Source of the DNA: Burkholderiaceae bacterium
Lineage (GTDB): Bacteria; Pseudomonadota; Gammaproteobacteria; Burkholderiales; Burkholderiaceae_D
DNA length: 64,000 nucleotides
Assembly (NCBI GenBank): GCA_019751755.1
Contig: JAIENA010000052.1
Coordinates: forward strand, 1-64,000
Reading direction: 5' to 3'
The notes beneath the pieces were generated by a model. That model was given only the letters and a program-made list of their open reading frames with translations, had not been told where the DNA came from and ran no database searches. This document shows positions 54,280-62,946 of this stretch, in pieces (within the stretch, counting starts at the first letter, position 1; every line of letters begins with the position of its first letter). Made by a program: the position numbers and the translations under genes.

Positions 54280-57200
54280 ATGACTGGCCAGACCCCGCAA
54301 GACGACCGCAGTTTTCGCCGCATCCTGAACCGCAACATCACACTGCCGCTGGTGGCCGGCGTGGTCAACATCGCGGTGTTCATCGGCTTGCTGCTTTACC
54401 TGTTGAATGTGCTGTCGTGGGTTGAGCATACCGAGCGCACCATTGGGCAGGTCAATGAAATCGGCAAGCTGGCGGTGGACATGGAGTCCGGCATGCGCGG
54501 CTTCCTGCTGACCGGCGACGAAGCGTTCCTGGCATCGTACCAGCTGGCCAAACCGCGCCTGCAAACCGGGCTGGCCGAGTTGAGCAAGCTAATCCAGGAC
54601 AACCCGGTGCAAGTGGGCCGGGTGGCCGCCATCGCGGCCCAGCAGCAGCAATGGGCGCGCTATGCGCAACTGGTGATCGACTTGCGCCGTGGCGGCGGTG
54701 ATTACCTGGGGCCCGTCAAGGCGGGCCGGGGCAAGCTCGAATTCGACGAAGTGCGCGCACTGCTGCAGCAATTTCTGATTATGGAACAGCGCTTGCTGGC
54801 CGAGCGCAATGCCGAGGCGCGCAGCGTCACCAACGGGTCGGTGGCGGCCTTCCTGATCGTCAGCCTGGCGGTGGGCGGGGTGCTGGCCATGAATGGCCGG
54901 CGCGACATGACCCGGCTGTCTGAACAGTTTGGCGCCGCGCTGCGTGAGCAAAGCGCGCATGCGGAGCGTTTGCGGGAGCAAAGCTGGCTGCGCGGCGGCC
55001 AGAGCCAGCTGGCGGAACAAGGCATCGGCCAGATGGCGCTGCCGCAGATGTCGGAAGCGTTGCTGCGCTTTCTGTCGGAATACCTGGGGGTGGTGGTGGG
55101 GGCGCTGTACGTGCGCGAGGCCGACGGCACCTTGCGCCGCGCCGCCGCGTATGGCTATGGCCACGATGATTTGCAGCGCGATCCGGTGGTGCGGGCGGGC
55201 GAGGGGCAGGTCTGGCAGGCCGCCGAGCAGCGCCGCCTGATCCAGCTGGACCAGTTGCCGGCCGATTACGTGAAAATCAGTTCCGCGCTGGGCGCGGCGC
55301 GGCCGCGCCATGTGCTGCTGGCGCCGGTGGACAGCAATGGCGTCGTCAACGGCGTGGTGGAACTGGGCTTTTTGCAGGCGCCGCTACCAGGTCACGTCGA
55401 TTTCCTGAAACAGGCGGCCGCCAATATCGGCAGCGCCATCGAGGCGACGCTGGCGCGCCAGCGCATTGCCGAAGTGCTGGCCGAAACGCAGCAACTGAAT
55501 GAGGAATTGCAGGTCCAGCAGGAGGAGCTGCGCACCGCCAACGAAGAACTGGAAGAACAGTCGCGGGTGCTGGAAGCGTCGCAGGCCAGCCTGGAAAACC
55601 AGAAGGCCGAACTGGAGCAGAGCAACGAACAATTGTCGGAACAGGCGCTGGTGCTGGACCAGCGCAACGCCGCCCTGGCCGATGCCCAGCGCTTGCTGGA
55701 ACAGCGGGCTGGTGAACTGGAGCGGGCCAGCCAGTACAAATCGCAATTCCTCGCCAATATGTCGCATGAATTGCGCACGCCGCTCAATAGCTCGCTGATC
55801 CTGGCCAAGCTGCTGTCGGAAAACACGCACGGCAACCTCAGCGAAGAACAGGTGCGCTTTGCGCACACCATTTATTCGGCCGGCAATGACTTGCTGAACC
55901 TGATTAACGATATCCTCGACATTTCCAAGGTCGAAGCCGGCAAGCTGGAACTGGCGCCGGAACAGCTCGACGTGCGCCACGTGGCCGACAGCCTGGCGCA
56001 TATTTTTGAACCGATGGCGCGCCATAAGCAGTTGGCGTTCCAGGTGGCGCTGGGGCCGGACTTGCCGCCGGCGATGTTTACCGACCGCCAGCGCCTCGAA
56101 CAAATCCTGAAAAACCTGCTGGCCAATGCCATCAAATTCACCGACCGCGGCCAGGTCACGCTGCGCATTGCGGCGGACGGCCAGGACCGCCTGTGCTTTG
56201 CCGTGGCGGACACCGGGATCGGCGTCGCGCCGGAGCATCAGGAGGCGATCTTCGGCGTCTTCCAGCAAGCCGACGGCAGCACCAGTCGCCGCTACGGCGG
56301 CAGCGGGCTGGGGCTGGCGATTTCCCGTGATCTGGCGCGCCTGCTGGGTGGCAATATCGGGTTGACCAGTACCCCGGGTGACGGCAGCACATTCACCTTG
56401 ACCCTGCCGCTGTGGTACGTGCCGCCGCAGGACCGCGGTACGGCAAGCGGGCCTGCTCTGGGGGCCTCCGGTGCCGCAGCCGCACCAGCCGTAATCGTAG
56501 CCCCCCCGGCCGCCCCCCCTGCGGCCCGTCCGTTCGACGATGACCGCGACTTGCCGCCGCCGCCCGAACGGCTGGTGCTGGTGATTGAAGATGAACCGGC
56601 TTTTGCCCGCATCCTGTACGACCTGGCGCATGACATGCAGTACCGCTGCCTGGTCGCGTTCGACGCGGACGAAGGCGTGCAGTTGGCCACGCACTACCGG
56701 CCGGACGCGATCCTGCTCGATATCCGTTTGCCGGACCGTTCCGGCTTGTCCGTGCTGCAGCAATTGAAGGACAGCGCGCAGACGCGCCACATCCCGGTAC
56801 ACGTGGTGTCGGCCGCCGACAATGAAGAAGCGGCCCTGCACATGGGCGCCATCGGCTATGCCTTGAAACCGACCACGCGCGAGCAGCTCGAAGCCGTGTT
56901 CCGCAAGCTGGAAAGTAAGTTCACGCAAAAGATCAAGCGCCTGCTGCTGGTGGAAGACGATGCGCGCCAGCGCGACAGCATGGTGCAACTGATCGCCGAC
57001 GACGATATCGACATCACCGCCGTCGATTCCGGCGCAGCCGCGCTGGCGCTGCTGCGCACGACGATCTTCGATTGCATGATCATTGATTTGAAATTGCCGG
57101 ACATGCTGGGCAATGAACTGTTGCAGCGCATGTCGCAGGAGGAGATCGCCTCGTTCCCGCCGGTGATCGTGTACACCGGCCGCAACCTGACGCGGGCCGA

Positions 57201-57750
57201 GGAAGCGGACCTGCACAAGTACTCGCGCTCGATCATCATCAAAGGCGCCCGCTCGCCGGAGCGCCTGCTCGATGAGGTCACGCTGTTCCTGCACAAGGTG
57301 GAAGCGGAACTGTCGAGCGAGCGGCAATCGATGCTGCAAACCGTGCGCAGCCGCGACCGTGTCATGGAAGGGCGCCGCATCCTGCTGGTCGATGACGACG
57401 TGCGTAATATTTTTGCGCTGACCAGCGCGCTGGAACAGAAGGGCGCCATCGTGGAAATCGGCCGCAATGGCGTGGAAGCGCTGGATAAGCTCGATACCGT
57501 GCCCGACATCGACCTGGTGCTGATGGACGTGATGATGCCGGTGATGGACGGGCTGGAAGCGACGCGCCGCCTGCGCCAGGACCCGCGCTTTGCCCGGCTG
57601 CCCGTGATTGCCATCACGGCCAAGGCTATGAAGGATGATCAGGAACAGTGCCTGGCGGCCGGCGCCAATGATTACCTGGCCAAGCCGATCGACCTGTCAC
57701 GCCTGCATTCGCTGCTGCGCGTGTGGATGCCGGGCGCCGGGCGCGTGTAA
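54280..57750 (+). CDS. Hybrid sensor histidine kinase: CHASE3-GAF-HisKA-HATPase-REC-REC-REC
   Basis: A 1,156-residue membrane sensor. TM1 is about 22-45, CHASE3 about 46-185 (VDMESGMRGFLLTGDEAFL), TM2 about 186-206, GAF about 253-397, a Glu/Gln-rich coiled coil about 400-490, phospho-accepting His496 in SHELRTPLN, ATP-binding N and G1 boxes at about 613 and 644 (NLLANAIKF, DTGIG). Three receiver domains follow at about 765, 887 and 1033, each with its acidic pocket (VIEDE, VEDDA, VDDDV) and phospho-Asp (LLDIRLPD, IIDLKLPD, LMDVMMPV). ATG 54,280 was chosen before TM1. CheR and CheB genes follow in an operon, so it probably controls an adaptation-type pathway. Confidence 0.93.
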   Translation: MTGQTPQDDRSFRRILNRNITLPLVAGVVNIAVFIGLLLYLLNVLSWVEHTERTIGQVNEIGKLAVDMESGMRGFLLTGDEAFLASYQLAKPRLQTGLAELSKLIQDNPVQVGRVAAIAAQQQQWARYAQLVIDLRRGGGDYLGPVKAGRGKLEFDEVRALLQQFLIMEQRLLAERNAEARSVTNGSVAAFLIVSLAVGGVLAMNGRRDMTRLSEQFGAALREQSAHAERLREQSWLRGGQSQLAEQGIGQMALPQMSEALLRFLSEYLGVVVGALYVREADGTLRRAAAYGYGHDDLQRDPVVRAGEGQVWQAAEQRRLIQLDQLPADYVKISSALGAARPRHVLLAPVDSNGVVNGVVELGFLQAPLPGHVDFLKQAAANIGSAIEATLARQRIAEVLAETQQLNEELQVQQEELRTANEELEEQSRVLEASQASLENQKAELEQSNEQLSEQALVLDQRNAALADAQRLLEQRAGELERASQYKSQFLANMSHELRTPLNSSLILAKLLSENTHGNLSEEQVRFAHTIYSAGNDLLNLINDILDISKVEAGKLELAPEQLDVRHVADSLAHIFEPMARHKQLAFQVALGPDLPPAMFTDRQRLEQILKNLLANAIKFTDRGQVTLRIAADGQDRLCFAVADTGIGVAPEHQEAIFGVFQQADGSTSRRYGGSGLGLAISRDLARLLGGNIGLTSTPGDGSTFTLTLPLWYVPPQDRGTASGPALGASGAAAAPAVIVAPPAAPPAARPFDDDRDLPPPPERLVLVIEDEPAFARILYDLAHDMQYRCLVAFDADEGVQLATHYRPDAILLDIRLPDRSGLSVLQQLKDSAQTRHIPVHVVSAADNEEAALHMGAIGYALKPTTREQLEAVFRKLESKFTQKIKRLLLVEDDARQRDSMVQLIADDDIDITAVDSGAAALALLRTTIFDCMIIDLKLPDMLGNELLQRMSQEEIASFPPVIVYTGRNLTRAEEADLHKYSRSIIIKGARSPERLLDEVTLFLHKVEAELSSERQSMLQTVRSRDRVMEGRRILLVDDDVRNIFALTSALEQKGAIVEIGRNGVEALDKLDTVPDIDLVLMDVMMPVMDGLEATRRLRQDPRFARLPVIAITAKAMKDDQEQCLAAGANDYLAKPIDLSRLHSLLRVWMPGAGRV

Positions 57751-57759
57751 GGAGCGACG

Positions 57760-58602
57760 ATGACACGTCCGCATGATGCGTTGCCGCCGTCCAGCTTCGA
57801 GATTGAACTGTCGATGCTGATGGAAGCGATTTATTTGAAGTACAGCTATGACTTCCGCGACTACACGGGCGCGTCGCAAAAACGCCGCGTGCTGCACGCC
57901 ATGCGCGACATGGATTGCGGTACGGTTTCGATGCTGCAATCGCGCGTGCTGCACGAACCGGCAGCGTTTTCCCAACTGCTGCAGTTTTTGACGATCCCGG
58001 TGACGGAAATGTTCCGCGACCCGCCGTATTACGCGGCGCTGCGCGCGCATGTATTGCCGGTGTTGTCGACCTATCCGTCGCTGAAGGTATGGGTGGCGGG
58101 ATGTTCCACCGGCGAGGAAGTGTTGTCGCTGGCGATCTTGCTGAAAGAGGAAGGACTGCTGGAGCGCACCATCATTTATGCCACCGACATCAATCCCGTA
58201 TCGCTGGAAAAAGCCCGCAAGGGCGTGTTTCCGCTCGATGCGATACGCGGCTACACCGCCAATTACCAGGCGGCCGGCGGCAAGCGGGCGTTTTCCGACT
58301 ATTACACGGCGGCCTACAACGCGGCGCTGTTCGACCGCGCACTGTACGAAAACGTCACCTTCGCCGACCACAGCCTGGCGACCGACAGCGTGTTCGCGGA
58401 AACGCACTTGATCAGTTGCCGCAACGTGCTGATCTACTTCAAGAAAGCGCTGCAGGAGCGCGCCTTCGGCCTGTTCCACGAATCCCTGTGCCACCGGGGC
58501 TTCCTCGGCATCGGCAGCAAGGAAACCCTGGATTTTTCGGCGTTCTCGCCCCGCTTTGACGATGTGGCGCGGCGCGAGCGCATTTACCGGAAGCTGTCGT
58601 GA
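57760..58602 (+). CDS. CheR-type chemoreceptor glutamate methyltransferase
   Basis: A 280-residue SAM methyltransferase that methylates receptor glutamates. N-terminal helical CheR domain (about 15-85; RDYTGASQKRRVLHAM), then the catalytic domain with VWVAGCSTGEEVLSLAI, YATDINPVSLEKA and ISCRNVLIYF. GGAG lies seven bases before ATG 57,760, nine bases after the kinase stop. No TPR tail is present. The chemoreceptor at 59,257-60,948 ends in a WEEF-type tether, a plausible docking site for this enzyme. Confidence 0.93.
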   Translation: MTRPHDALPPSSFEIELSMLMEAIYLKYSYDFRDYTGASQKRRVLHAMRDMDCGTVSMLQSRVLHEPAAFSQLLQFLTIPVTEMFRDPPYYAALRAHVLPVLSTYPSLKVWVAGCSTGEEVLSLAILLKEEGLLERTIIYATDINPVSLEKARKGVFPLDAIRGYTANYQAAGGKRAFSDYYTAAYNAALFDRALYENVTFADHSLATDSVFAETHLISCRNVLIYFKKALQERAFGLFHESLCHRGFLGIGSKETLDFSAFSPRFDDVARRERIYRKLS

Positions 58603-59231
58603 AACAACCGGCGCCGCCCGATGTCGCCGCCAGCGTGGCAACCCTGCTGCAGGGACGGCGCTGCGAGGCGGCCGTGATCGGCGCCTCGGCCGGCGGCGTG
58701 GCGGCGTTGCTGGACGTGTTACCCGGCTTGCCGCCGCAGGTGCCGGTCCCCGTGGTGGTGGTGGTGCATATGTTGCGGGGGCGTGCCAGCCAACTGGCGG
58801 AATTATTTGCCGCGCGCCTGGCCGTGCCGGTGCGCGAAGCGGCGGACAAGGACGCGGTGGCGCCGGGCGCGGTGTATTTCGCGCCGGCCGATTATCACCT
58901 GTCGCTTGAAAATGACGGCACGTTCTCGCTTAGTAACGAGGCGCCGCATATCTTTTCCCGGCCCGCGATCGACTTTGCCATGCAGTCGGCGGCTGATGCC
59001 TACGGGCCGGCGCTGGTGGGAATACTACTAACCGGGGCCAGTCATGACGGGGCGGCGGGGCTGGCGGCGATTGGCGCCGCCGGGGGCCTGACGGTGGTGC
59101 AAGACCCGCAGCAAGCGCAATCGCCGCTGATGCCGGGGGCGGCGATCCGGCTCAGAGAGCCGGACCTGATTTTGTCGTTACAGCAGATTCGGACGTTGCT
59201 GGCGATGCTGGGAGCCGGTGGCCCGGGGTGA
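58599..59231 (+). CDS. CheB-type methylesterase without receiver domain
   Basis: A 210-residue methylesterase domain that removes receptor methyl esters. The catalytic triad is Ser30 (GASAGGV), His57 (VVHML) and Asp150 (TGASHDGAAG). A normal CheB carries an N-terminal receiver of about 120 residues; here it is missing, so activity is not controlled in cis. The receivers of the adjacent hybrid kinase could do so in trans. It starts with GTG overlapping the CheR stop (GTGA). Confidence 0.92.
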   Translation: MKQPAPPDVAASVATLLQGRRCEAAVIGASAGGVAALLDVLPGLPPQVPVPVVVVVHMLRGRASQLAELFAARLAVPVREAADKDAVAPGAVYFAPADYHLSLENDGTFSLSNEAPHIFSRPAIDFAMQSAADAYGPALVGILLTGASHDGAAGLAAIGAAGGLTVVQDPQQAQSPLMPGAAIRLREPDLILSLQQIRTLLAMLGAGGPG

Positions 59232-59256
59232 CGGATGTCCGGCTTGCGAAAGTGGC

Positions 59257-60948
59257 TTAAAACTCTTCCCAATCATCGTGCTTCGGCTGCGCCGTCGACT
59301 TGGGTGGGGTTTTCCGGGCCGCCGGCTTGACTGGCGCCCGCGCCGGCGTGGCCTTGGGCGCCAGCGCCACCGCGTGCGACCTGATCGCCGCTGGCGCCGC
59401 CTGCGCGCCGGTCGAGAAGAATCCAACCACCCGCACCAGCTTGTTGGCCTGTTCCTGCATGCTTTGCGAGGCCGCCGCCGCTTCTTCCACCAGCGCGGCA
59501 TTTTGCTGCGTGCTCTGGTCCATGTGTGCGATGGCCTGGTTGATCTGCTCGATGCCCCGGGTCTGTTCCTGGCTGGCCGACGTGATCTCGCCCATGATGT
59601 CGGCCACGCGCTGGATGCTGTCGACGATGTCGCCCATGGTTTGCCCGGCGTCGTTGACCAGGCGTGAACCGGCATCGACATTGGCGACCGAGGCGTCGAT
59701 CAATTCCTTGATTTCCTTGGCCGCCGCCGCCGAACGCTGCGCCAGCGAGCGCACCTCGGACGCCACCACGGCAAAGCCCCGGCCCTGTTCACCGGCGCGC
59801 GCCGCTTCCACCGCCGCATTCAGTGCCAGGATGTTGGTCTGGAACGCAATGCCGTCGATCACGCCGATAATGTCGGCGATCTTGCCGGACGAGATGTTGA
59901 TGGCGCCCATGGTGTCGACCACCTGCGACACGATGGCGCCGCCGCGCGAGGCCACTTCGGACGCCGAATGCGCCAGCGTATTGGCCTGGCGCGCATTGTC
60001 GGCGTTTTGCCGCACGGTGGAAGTCAGTTGCTCCATCGACGACACGGTCTCCTCCAGCGAGCTCGCTTGCTGTTCCGTGCGCGACGATAAATCCATATTA
60101 CCTGCCGCGATTTCATGTGACGCCGTGGTGATGGCGTCCGTGCCGGAGCGCACCTGGCCGACCACGCCCAGCAGCGCGTCATTCATTTTCTTCAGGGCCT
60201 GCAGCAGGCGGCCCATTTCATCCTTGCCATCGGTATCAATGTGGGACGTCAGGTCGCCGGACGCCACGGTTTCCGCCACGCGCACCGCGCGGTTCAGCGG
60301 CACGGTGATGGATCGGGTGATAAACCAGGCCACGCTGATGCCCAGCGCCATGGCAATCGTGCCCAGCGCCAGTTGCATGATGCGCGCCGTGCTGTACACC
60401 TGTTGCACATCGGCGCCGGCTTCCTCCATCAACCGGGTCTCGTGTGCAAAGACTTCGTTCAGCGCCGCCAGCGCCTTCGCTTGCACCGGGCCGGTTTCCG
60501 TCAACAGGTATTCGACGGCCGCCTCGGTCGCGCCTTCCTTGCGCATCTGGATCAGCTTGTTGTTCTTTTCCGCACCGGTTTTCAAGGCGTCGTCCACGGC
60601 GGCCAGCAGCGTTTTTTCCTTCTGTTCCGTCATCATCGCGGCCAGCTTGCCGCGGGACTCGCGATAGCGCTTGCGGGCCTCGTCGACCTTGGCCAGTTCC
60701 GCGTTCAGTTGCTCCGGGCTCGAGACCACGGTCATCGTGGTCAGCGCCAGCGTAATGGTGCGAACGTCGCCGACCATGCTCCTGACCGCCGCCATCTTGA
60801 CGTTTTTGTCGTTCAGAATGTCTTGCGTGCGGTCGCCAATGCGCGACATCGAGGCCAGGCCCAGCAGCATCATCGCCGTCAGCAAGGTCAGCACCACGCC
60901 AAAACCGAATCCCAGGCGCATTCCTATCTTTAAATTTGCAAGCGACAT
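59257..60948 (-). CDS. Methyl-accepting chemotaxis protein (4HB sensor, HAMP)
   Basis: A 563-residue chemoreceptor. TM1 is about 10-32, a four-helix-bundle periplasmic sensor about 33-188, TM2 about 189-210, HAMP about 211-263, and the signalling hairpin with [18 protein letters not shown] near 393. After a Pro/Ala/Lys linker the protein ends in DDWEEF, resembling the NWETF-type tether that recruits CheR/CheB. AAGGAAAG just upstream supports ATG 60,948; the frame is open upstream but that part is not receptor-like. It converges with the CheB gene. Confidence 0.93.
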   Translation of the reverse strand: MSLANLKIGMRLGFGFGVVLTLLTAMMLLGLASMSRIGDRTQDILNDKNVKMAAVRSMVGDVRTITLALTTMTVVSSPEQLNAELAKVDEARKRYRESRGKLAAMMTEQKEKTLLAAVDDALKTGAEKNNKLIQMRKEGATEAAVEYLLTETGPVQAKALAALNEVFAHETRLMEEAGADVQQVYSTARIMQLALGTIAMALGISVAWFITRSITVPLNRAVRVAETVASGDLTSHIDTDGKDEMGRLLQALKKMNDALLGVVGQVRSGTDAITTASHEIAAGNMDLSSRTEQQASSLEETVSSMEQLTSTVRQNADNARQANTLAHSASEVASRGGAIVSQVVDTMGAINISSGKIADIIGVIDGIAFQTNILALNAAVEAARAGEQGRGFAVVASEVRSLAQRSAAAAKEIKELIDASVANVDAGSRLVNDAGQTMGDIVDSIQRVADIMGEITSASQEQTRGIEQINQAIAHMDQSTQQNAALVEEAAAASQSMQEQANKLVRVVGFFSTGAQAAPAAIRSHAVALAPKATPARAPVKPAARKTPPKSTAQPKHDDWEEF

Positions 60949-61093
60949 GTCTTTCCTTATAGTAATTTTCGCAAGAATGTCATATCCCGGCCCGTGTGTC
61001 TGCCCGCCGTGGCTGCGGCGTTGCCAAGTTTGTATCCATGCAACAACGTGGGCGGAAGATGCGCCGCCGCAGCAGTAAAATCGCGATACGCCG

Positions 61094-61567
61094 ATGGGAA
61101 AGTACGCTATGCAGCGGGATATTGAAAAACACGAATGGCTGTTGCGCCGCAATTGTTCGCTGACACCGCGCCAGACGGTGGTGGCCTATGGCGCGCTGTG
61201 CGCGCTGTCGCTCAGCGTGGCGATGCTGTTCCTGTTGCACGGCGTGTGGCCGGTGCTGGTGTTTACCGCCATTGAGTTGGCCGCCGTCACGCTGGCGTTC
61301 ATTTTGTATGCGCGCCACGCCGCCGACTATGAACACATCGTGCTGACAGCGGGCTGCCTGCTGGTGGAGCGGGTGTCGGCGGGATGCGCGTCGCACACCG
61401 TGCTCGAGCCGTACTTCACGCGGGTCGCGACACCGGCATCGGCGGGCGGCCTGGTGCTGCTGGAAGCGAAGGGCGCCACCCTGCACGTGGGGAGATTTGC
61501 GCTCCCCGCGCAGCGGCGCCGACTGGCTGACGAGTTGCGGCAGGCGCTGCGCGATCAGGCGCCGTAG
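61094..61567 (+). CDS. DUF2244 membrane protein
   Basis: A 157-residue inner-membrane protein. N-terminal polar segment ([14 protein letters not shown]), two membrane helices at about 29-50 and 52-72, and a C-terminal soluble part with [11 protein letters not shown] and [16 protein letters not shown], the plan of DUF2244. The family often sits near cytochrome oxidase genes; that context is missing here. ATG 61,109 is an alternative start five codons in. The divergent chemoreceptor gene starts 145 bases away. Confidence 0.8.
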   Translation: MGKYAMQRDIEKHEWLLRRNCSLTPRQTVVAYGALCALSLSVAMLFLLHGVWPVLVFTAIELAAVTLAFILYARHAADYEHIVLTAGCLLVERVSAGCASHTVLEPYFTRVATPASAGGLVLLEAKGATLHVGRFALPAQRRRLADELRQALRDQAP

Positions 61568-61657
61568 TCAGAGCTGACATCCGATGCCATCATCCGAGCC
61601 GGACATCCGGCACGGACCTCCGACGCGGTGATGAGCCGCGCTGATTAGCAGCGGTGA

Positions 61658-62284
61658 TCAGAAGCGGTAGCCGACGCCCACGCCCAACAGGACCGGATCG
61701 ACTTTGGCGCGGCTGGCCTTGGCGCCGGCGATCAGCACGTCGCTGCGGATCTGCACTTTTTTCACATCGAAGTTCAGCGACCAGTGGTCGTCCAGTCGCA
61801 CGTCGGCGCCGGCCTGCAGGGCCAGGCCAATGCTGTCATGTTCCAGGCTGGCGCCGCCGTTCAGCAGGCGGTTCTTCGAGAACGTGGTCCAGTTCACGCC
61901 CACGCCCACATACGGGCTGACGGCATTGCCCGGAGCAAAGTGGTATTGCGCCAGCAAGGTCGGCGGCAGGTGACGGAAGGTGCCGATGGCTTTCTGGTCC
62001 AGGTACACGGTGTGCTTTTGCGGGTAGGTCAGCACCAGTTCCGCTGCCACATTGGGGGTGATGAAATACGAAATATCCACTTCCGGAATGGTCTTGCTGC
62101 TGACGCTGATGCGGTCCGACGCGCCGGTGCCGGCGACTGGATCGGATTTGTCGGCCGGGTCGATATGCACGGCGCGGGCGCGGATCAGCCAAGGGCTGCT
62201 ATCGGCGGCCTGTGCAGGGACGGCGCTCAGCGCGGAGACGGCGGCGAGGACGAGGGACAGGAGGGTGACGTTGCTGGTTTTCAT
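61658..62284 (-). CDS. ompW: OmpW-family outer-membrane protein
   Basis: A 208-residue eight-stranded beta-barrel. Signal peptide about 1-27 (ending VPAQA), then WLIRARAVHIDPADKS, PEVDISYFITPNVAAELVLTY, YVGVGVNWTTF and a final strand ending GVGVGYRF with C-terminal Phe, the outer-membrane insertion signal. OmpW porins pass small hydrophobic molecules and respond to oxygen in enterobacteria. AAAGAGAA stands before ATG 62,284. A 14-base FNR-type box is 65 bases upstream of the start. Confidence 0.93.
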   Translation of the reverse strand: MKTSNVTLLSLVLAAVSALSAVPAQAADSSPWLIRARAVHIDPADKSDPVAGTGASDRISVSSKTIPEVDISYFITPNVAAELVLTYPQKHTVYLDQKAIGTFRHLPPTLLAQYHFAPGNAVSPYVGVGVNWTTFSKNRLLNGGASLEHDSIGLALQAGADVRLDDHWSLNFDVKKVQIRSDVLIAGAKASRAKVDPVLLGVGVGYRF

Positions 62285-62322
62285 ACACATTCTCTTTCTT
62301 TGCTGTTGAGTTGCAAACAAAG

Positions 62323-62328
62323 TGTATA
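62323..62328 (-). promoter_or_regulatory. Likely -10 element of ompW
   Basis: TATACA on the minus strand. The implied transcription start at about 62,316 puts the FNR-type box centre close to -40, as in class II activated promoters. Confidence 0.5.
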
Positions 62329-62348
62329 AATCTCAAACACTAAAAACT

Positions 62349-62362
62349 TTGATACAAGTCAA
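62349..62362. promoter_or_regulatory. FNR/Anr-type box upstream of ompW
   Basis: TTGATACAAGTCAA matches the consensus TTGAT-N4-ATCAA at nine of ten positions, and is flanked by AACT/AGTT, which extends the symmetry. Confidence 0.7.
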
Positions 62363-62427
62363 AAGTTCCAAAATGAAAAGGTGGGGAGTAAGATCGTGGG
62401 TGCTTTTTACTCTTTGCGGGAGAACGT

Positions 62428-62946
62428 ATGGCCAGGCTGAACATCAATGGAGCAATCCGGGACGTCGATGCGGAGGGGGATACGCCGCTGCTGTGGGCGC
62501 TGCGCGAGCAGCTGGGACTGACCGGCACAAAATATGGCTGCGGCGTCGCGCAATGCGGCGCATGCACCGTGCACATTGACGGCGAGGCCACGCGCAGCTG
62601 CGTGCTGCCAATCTCCGCACTGACGGACAAGCAGAAAATCACCACCATCGAAGGCTTGTCGAAAGACGGCAGCCACCCGGTGCAAAAAGCCTGGGCCGCG
62701 CTGGACGTGCCGCAATGCGGTTTCTGCCAGTCCGGCATGATCATGGCCGCCAGCGCGCTGCTGAAACAAAAGCCCAAAGCCACCGACGCCGACATCGACG
62801 CCGCCATGACCAACATCTGCCGCTGCGGCACCTATAACCGGGTGCGCGCCGCCATCAAGGTGGTGGTGGCCAAGGCCAGTCCGACATCGGCCGGCCTCGA
62901 TATCGTGCATCTCGATCCGGTCTACACCGCTGGAGACAAGGCATGA
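62428..62946 (+). CDS. Two-iron-sulfur small subunit of aldehyde/isoquinoline oxidoreductase (IorA-like)
   Basis: A 172-residue electron-transfer subunit with two [2Fe-2S] clusters. The plant-type N-terminal cluster uses the cysteines in [15 protein letters not shown] and SCVLP (about 38-58); the C-terminal cluster uses CGFCQSGM and ICRCGTY (about 97-133). It passes electrons from the molybdopterin large subunit encoded next, whose ATG overlaps its stop (ATGA). GGGAG lies six bases before the start. No leader peptide is present; it is probably carried out with the Tat-targeted large subunit. Confidence 0.93.
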   Translation: MARLNINGAIRDVDAEGDTPLLWALREQLGLTGTKYGCGVAQCGACTVHIDGEATRSCVLPISALTDKQKITTIEGLSKDGSHPVQKAWAALDVPQCGFCQSGMIMAASALLKQKPKATDADIDAAMTNICRCGTYNRVRAAIKVVVAKASPTSAGLDIVHLDPVYTAGDKA

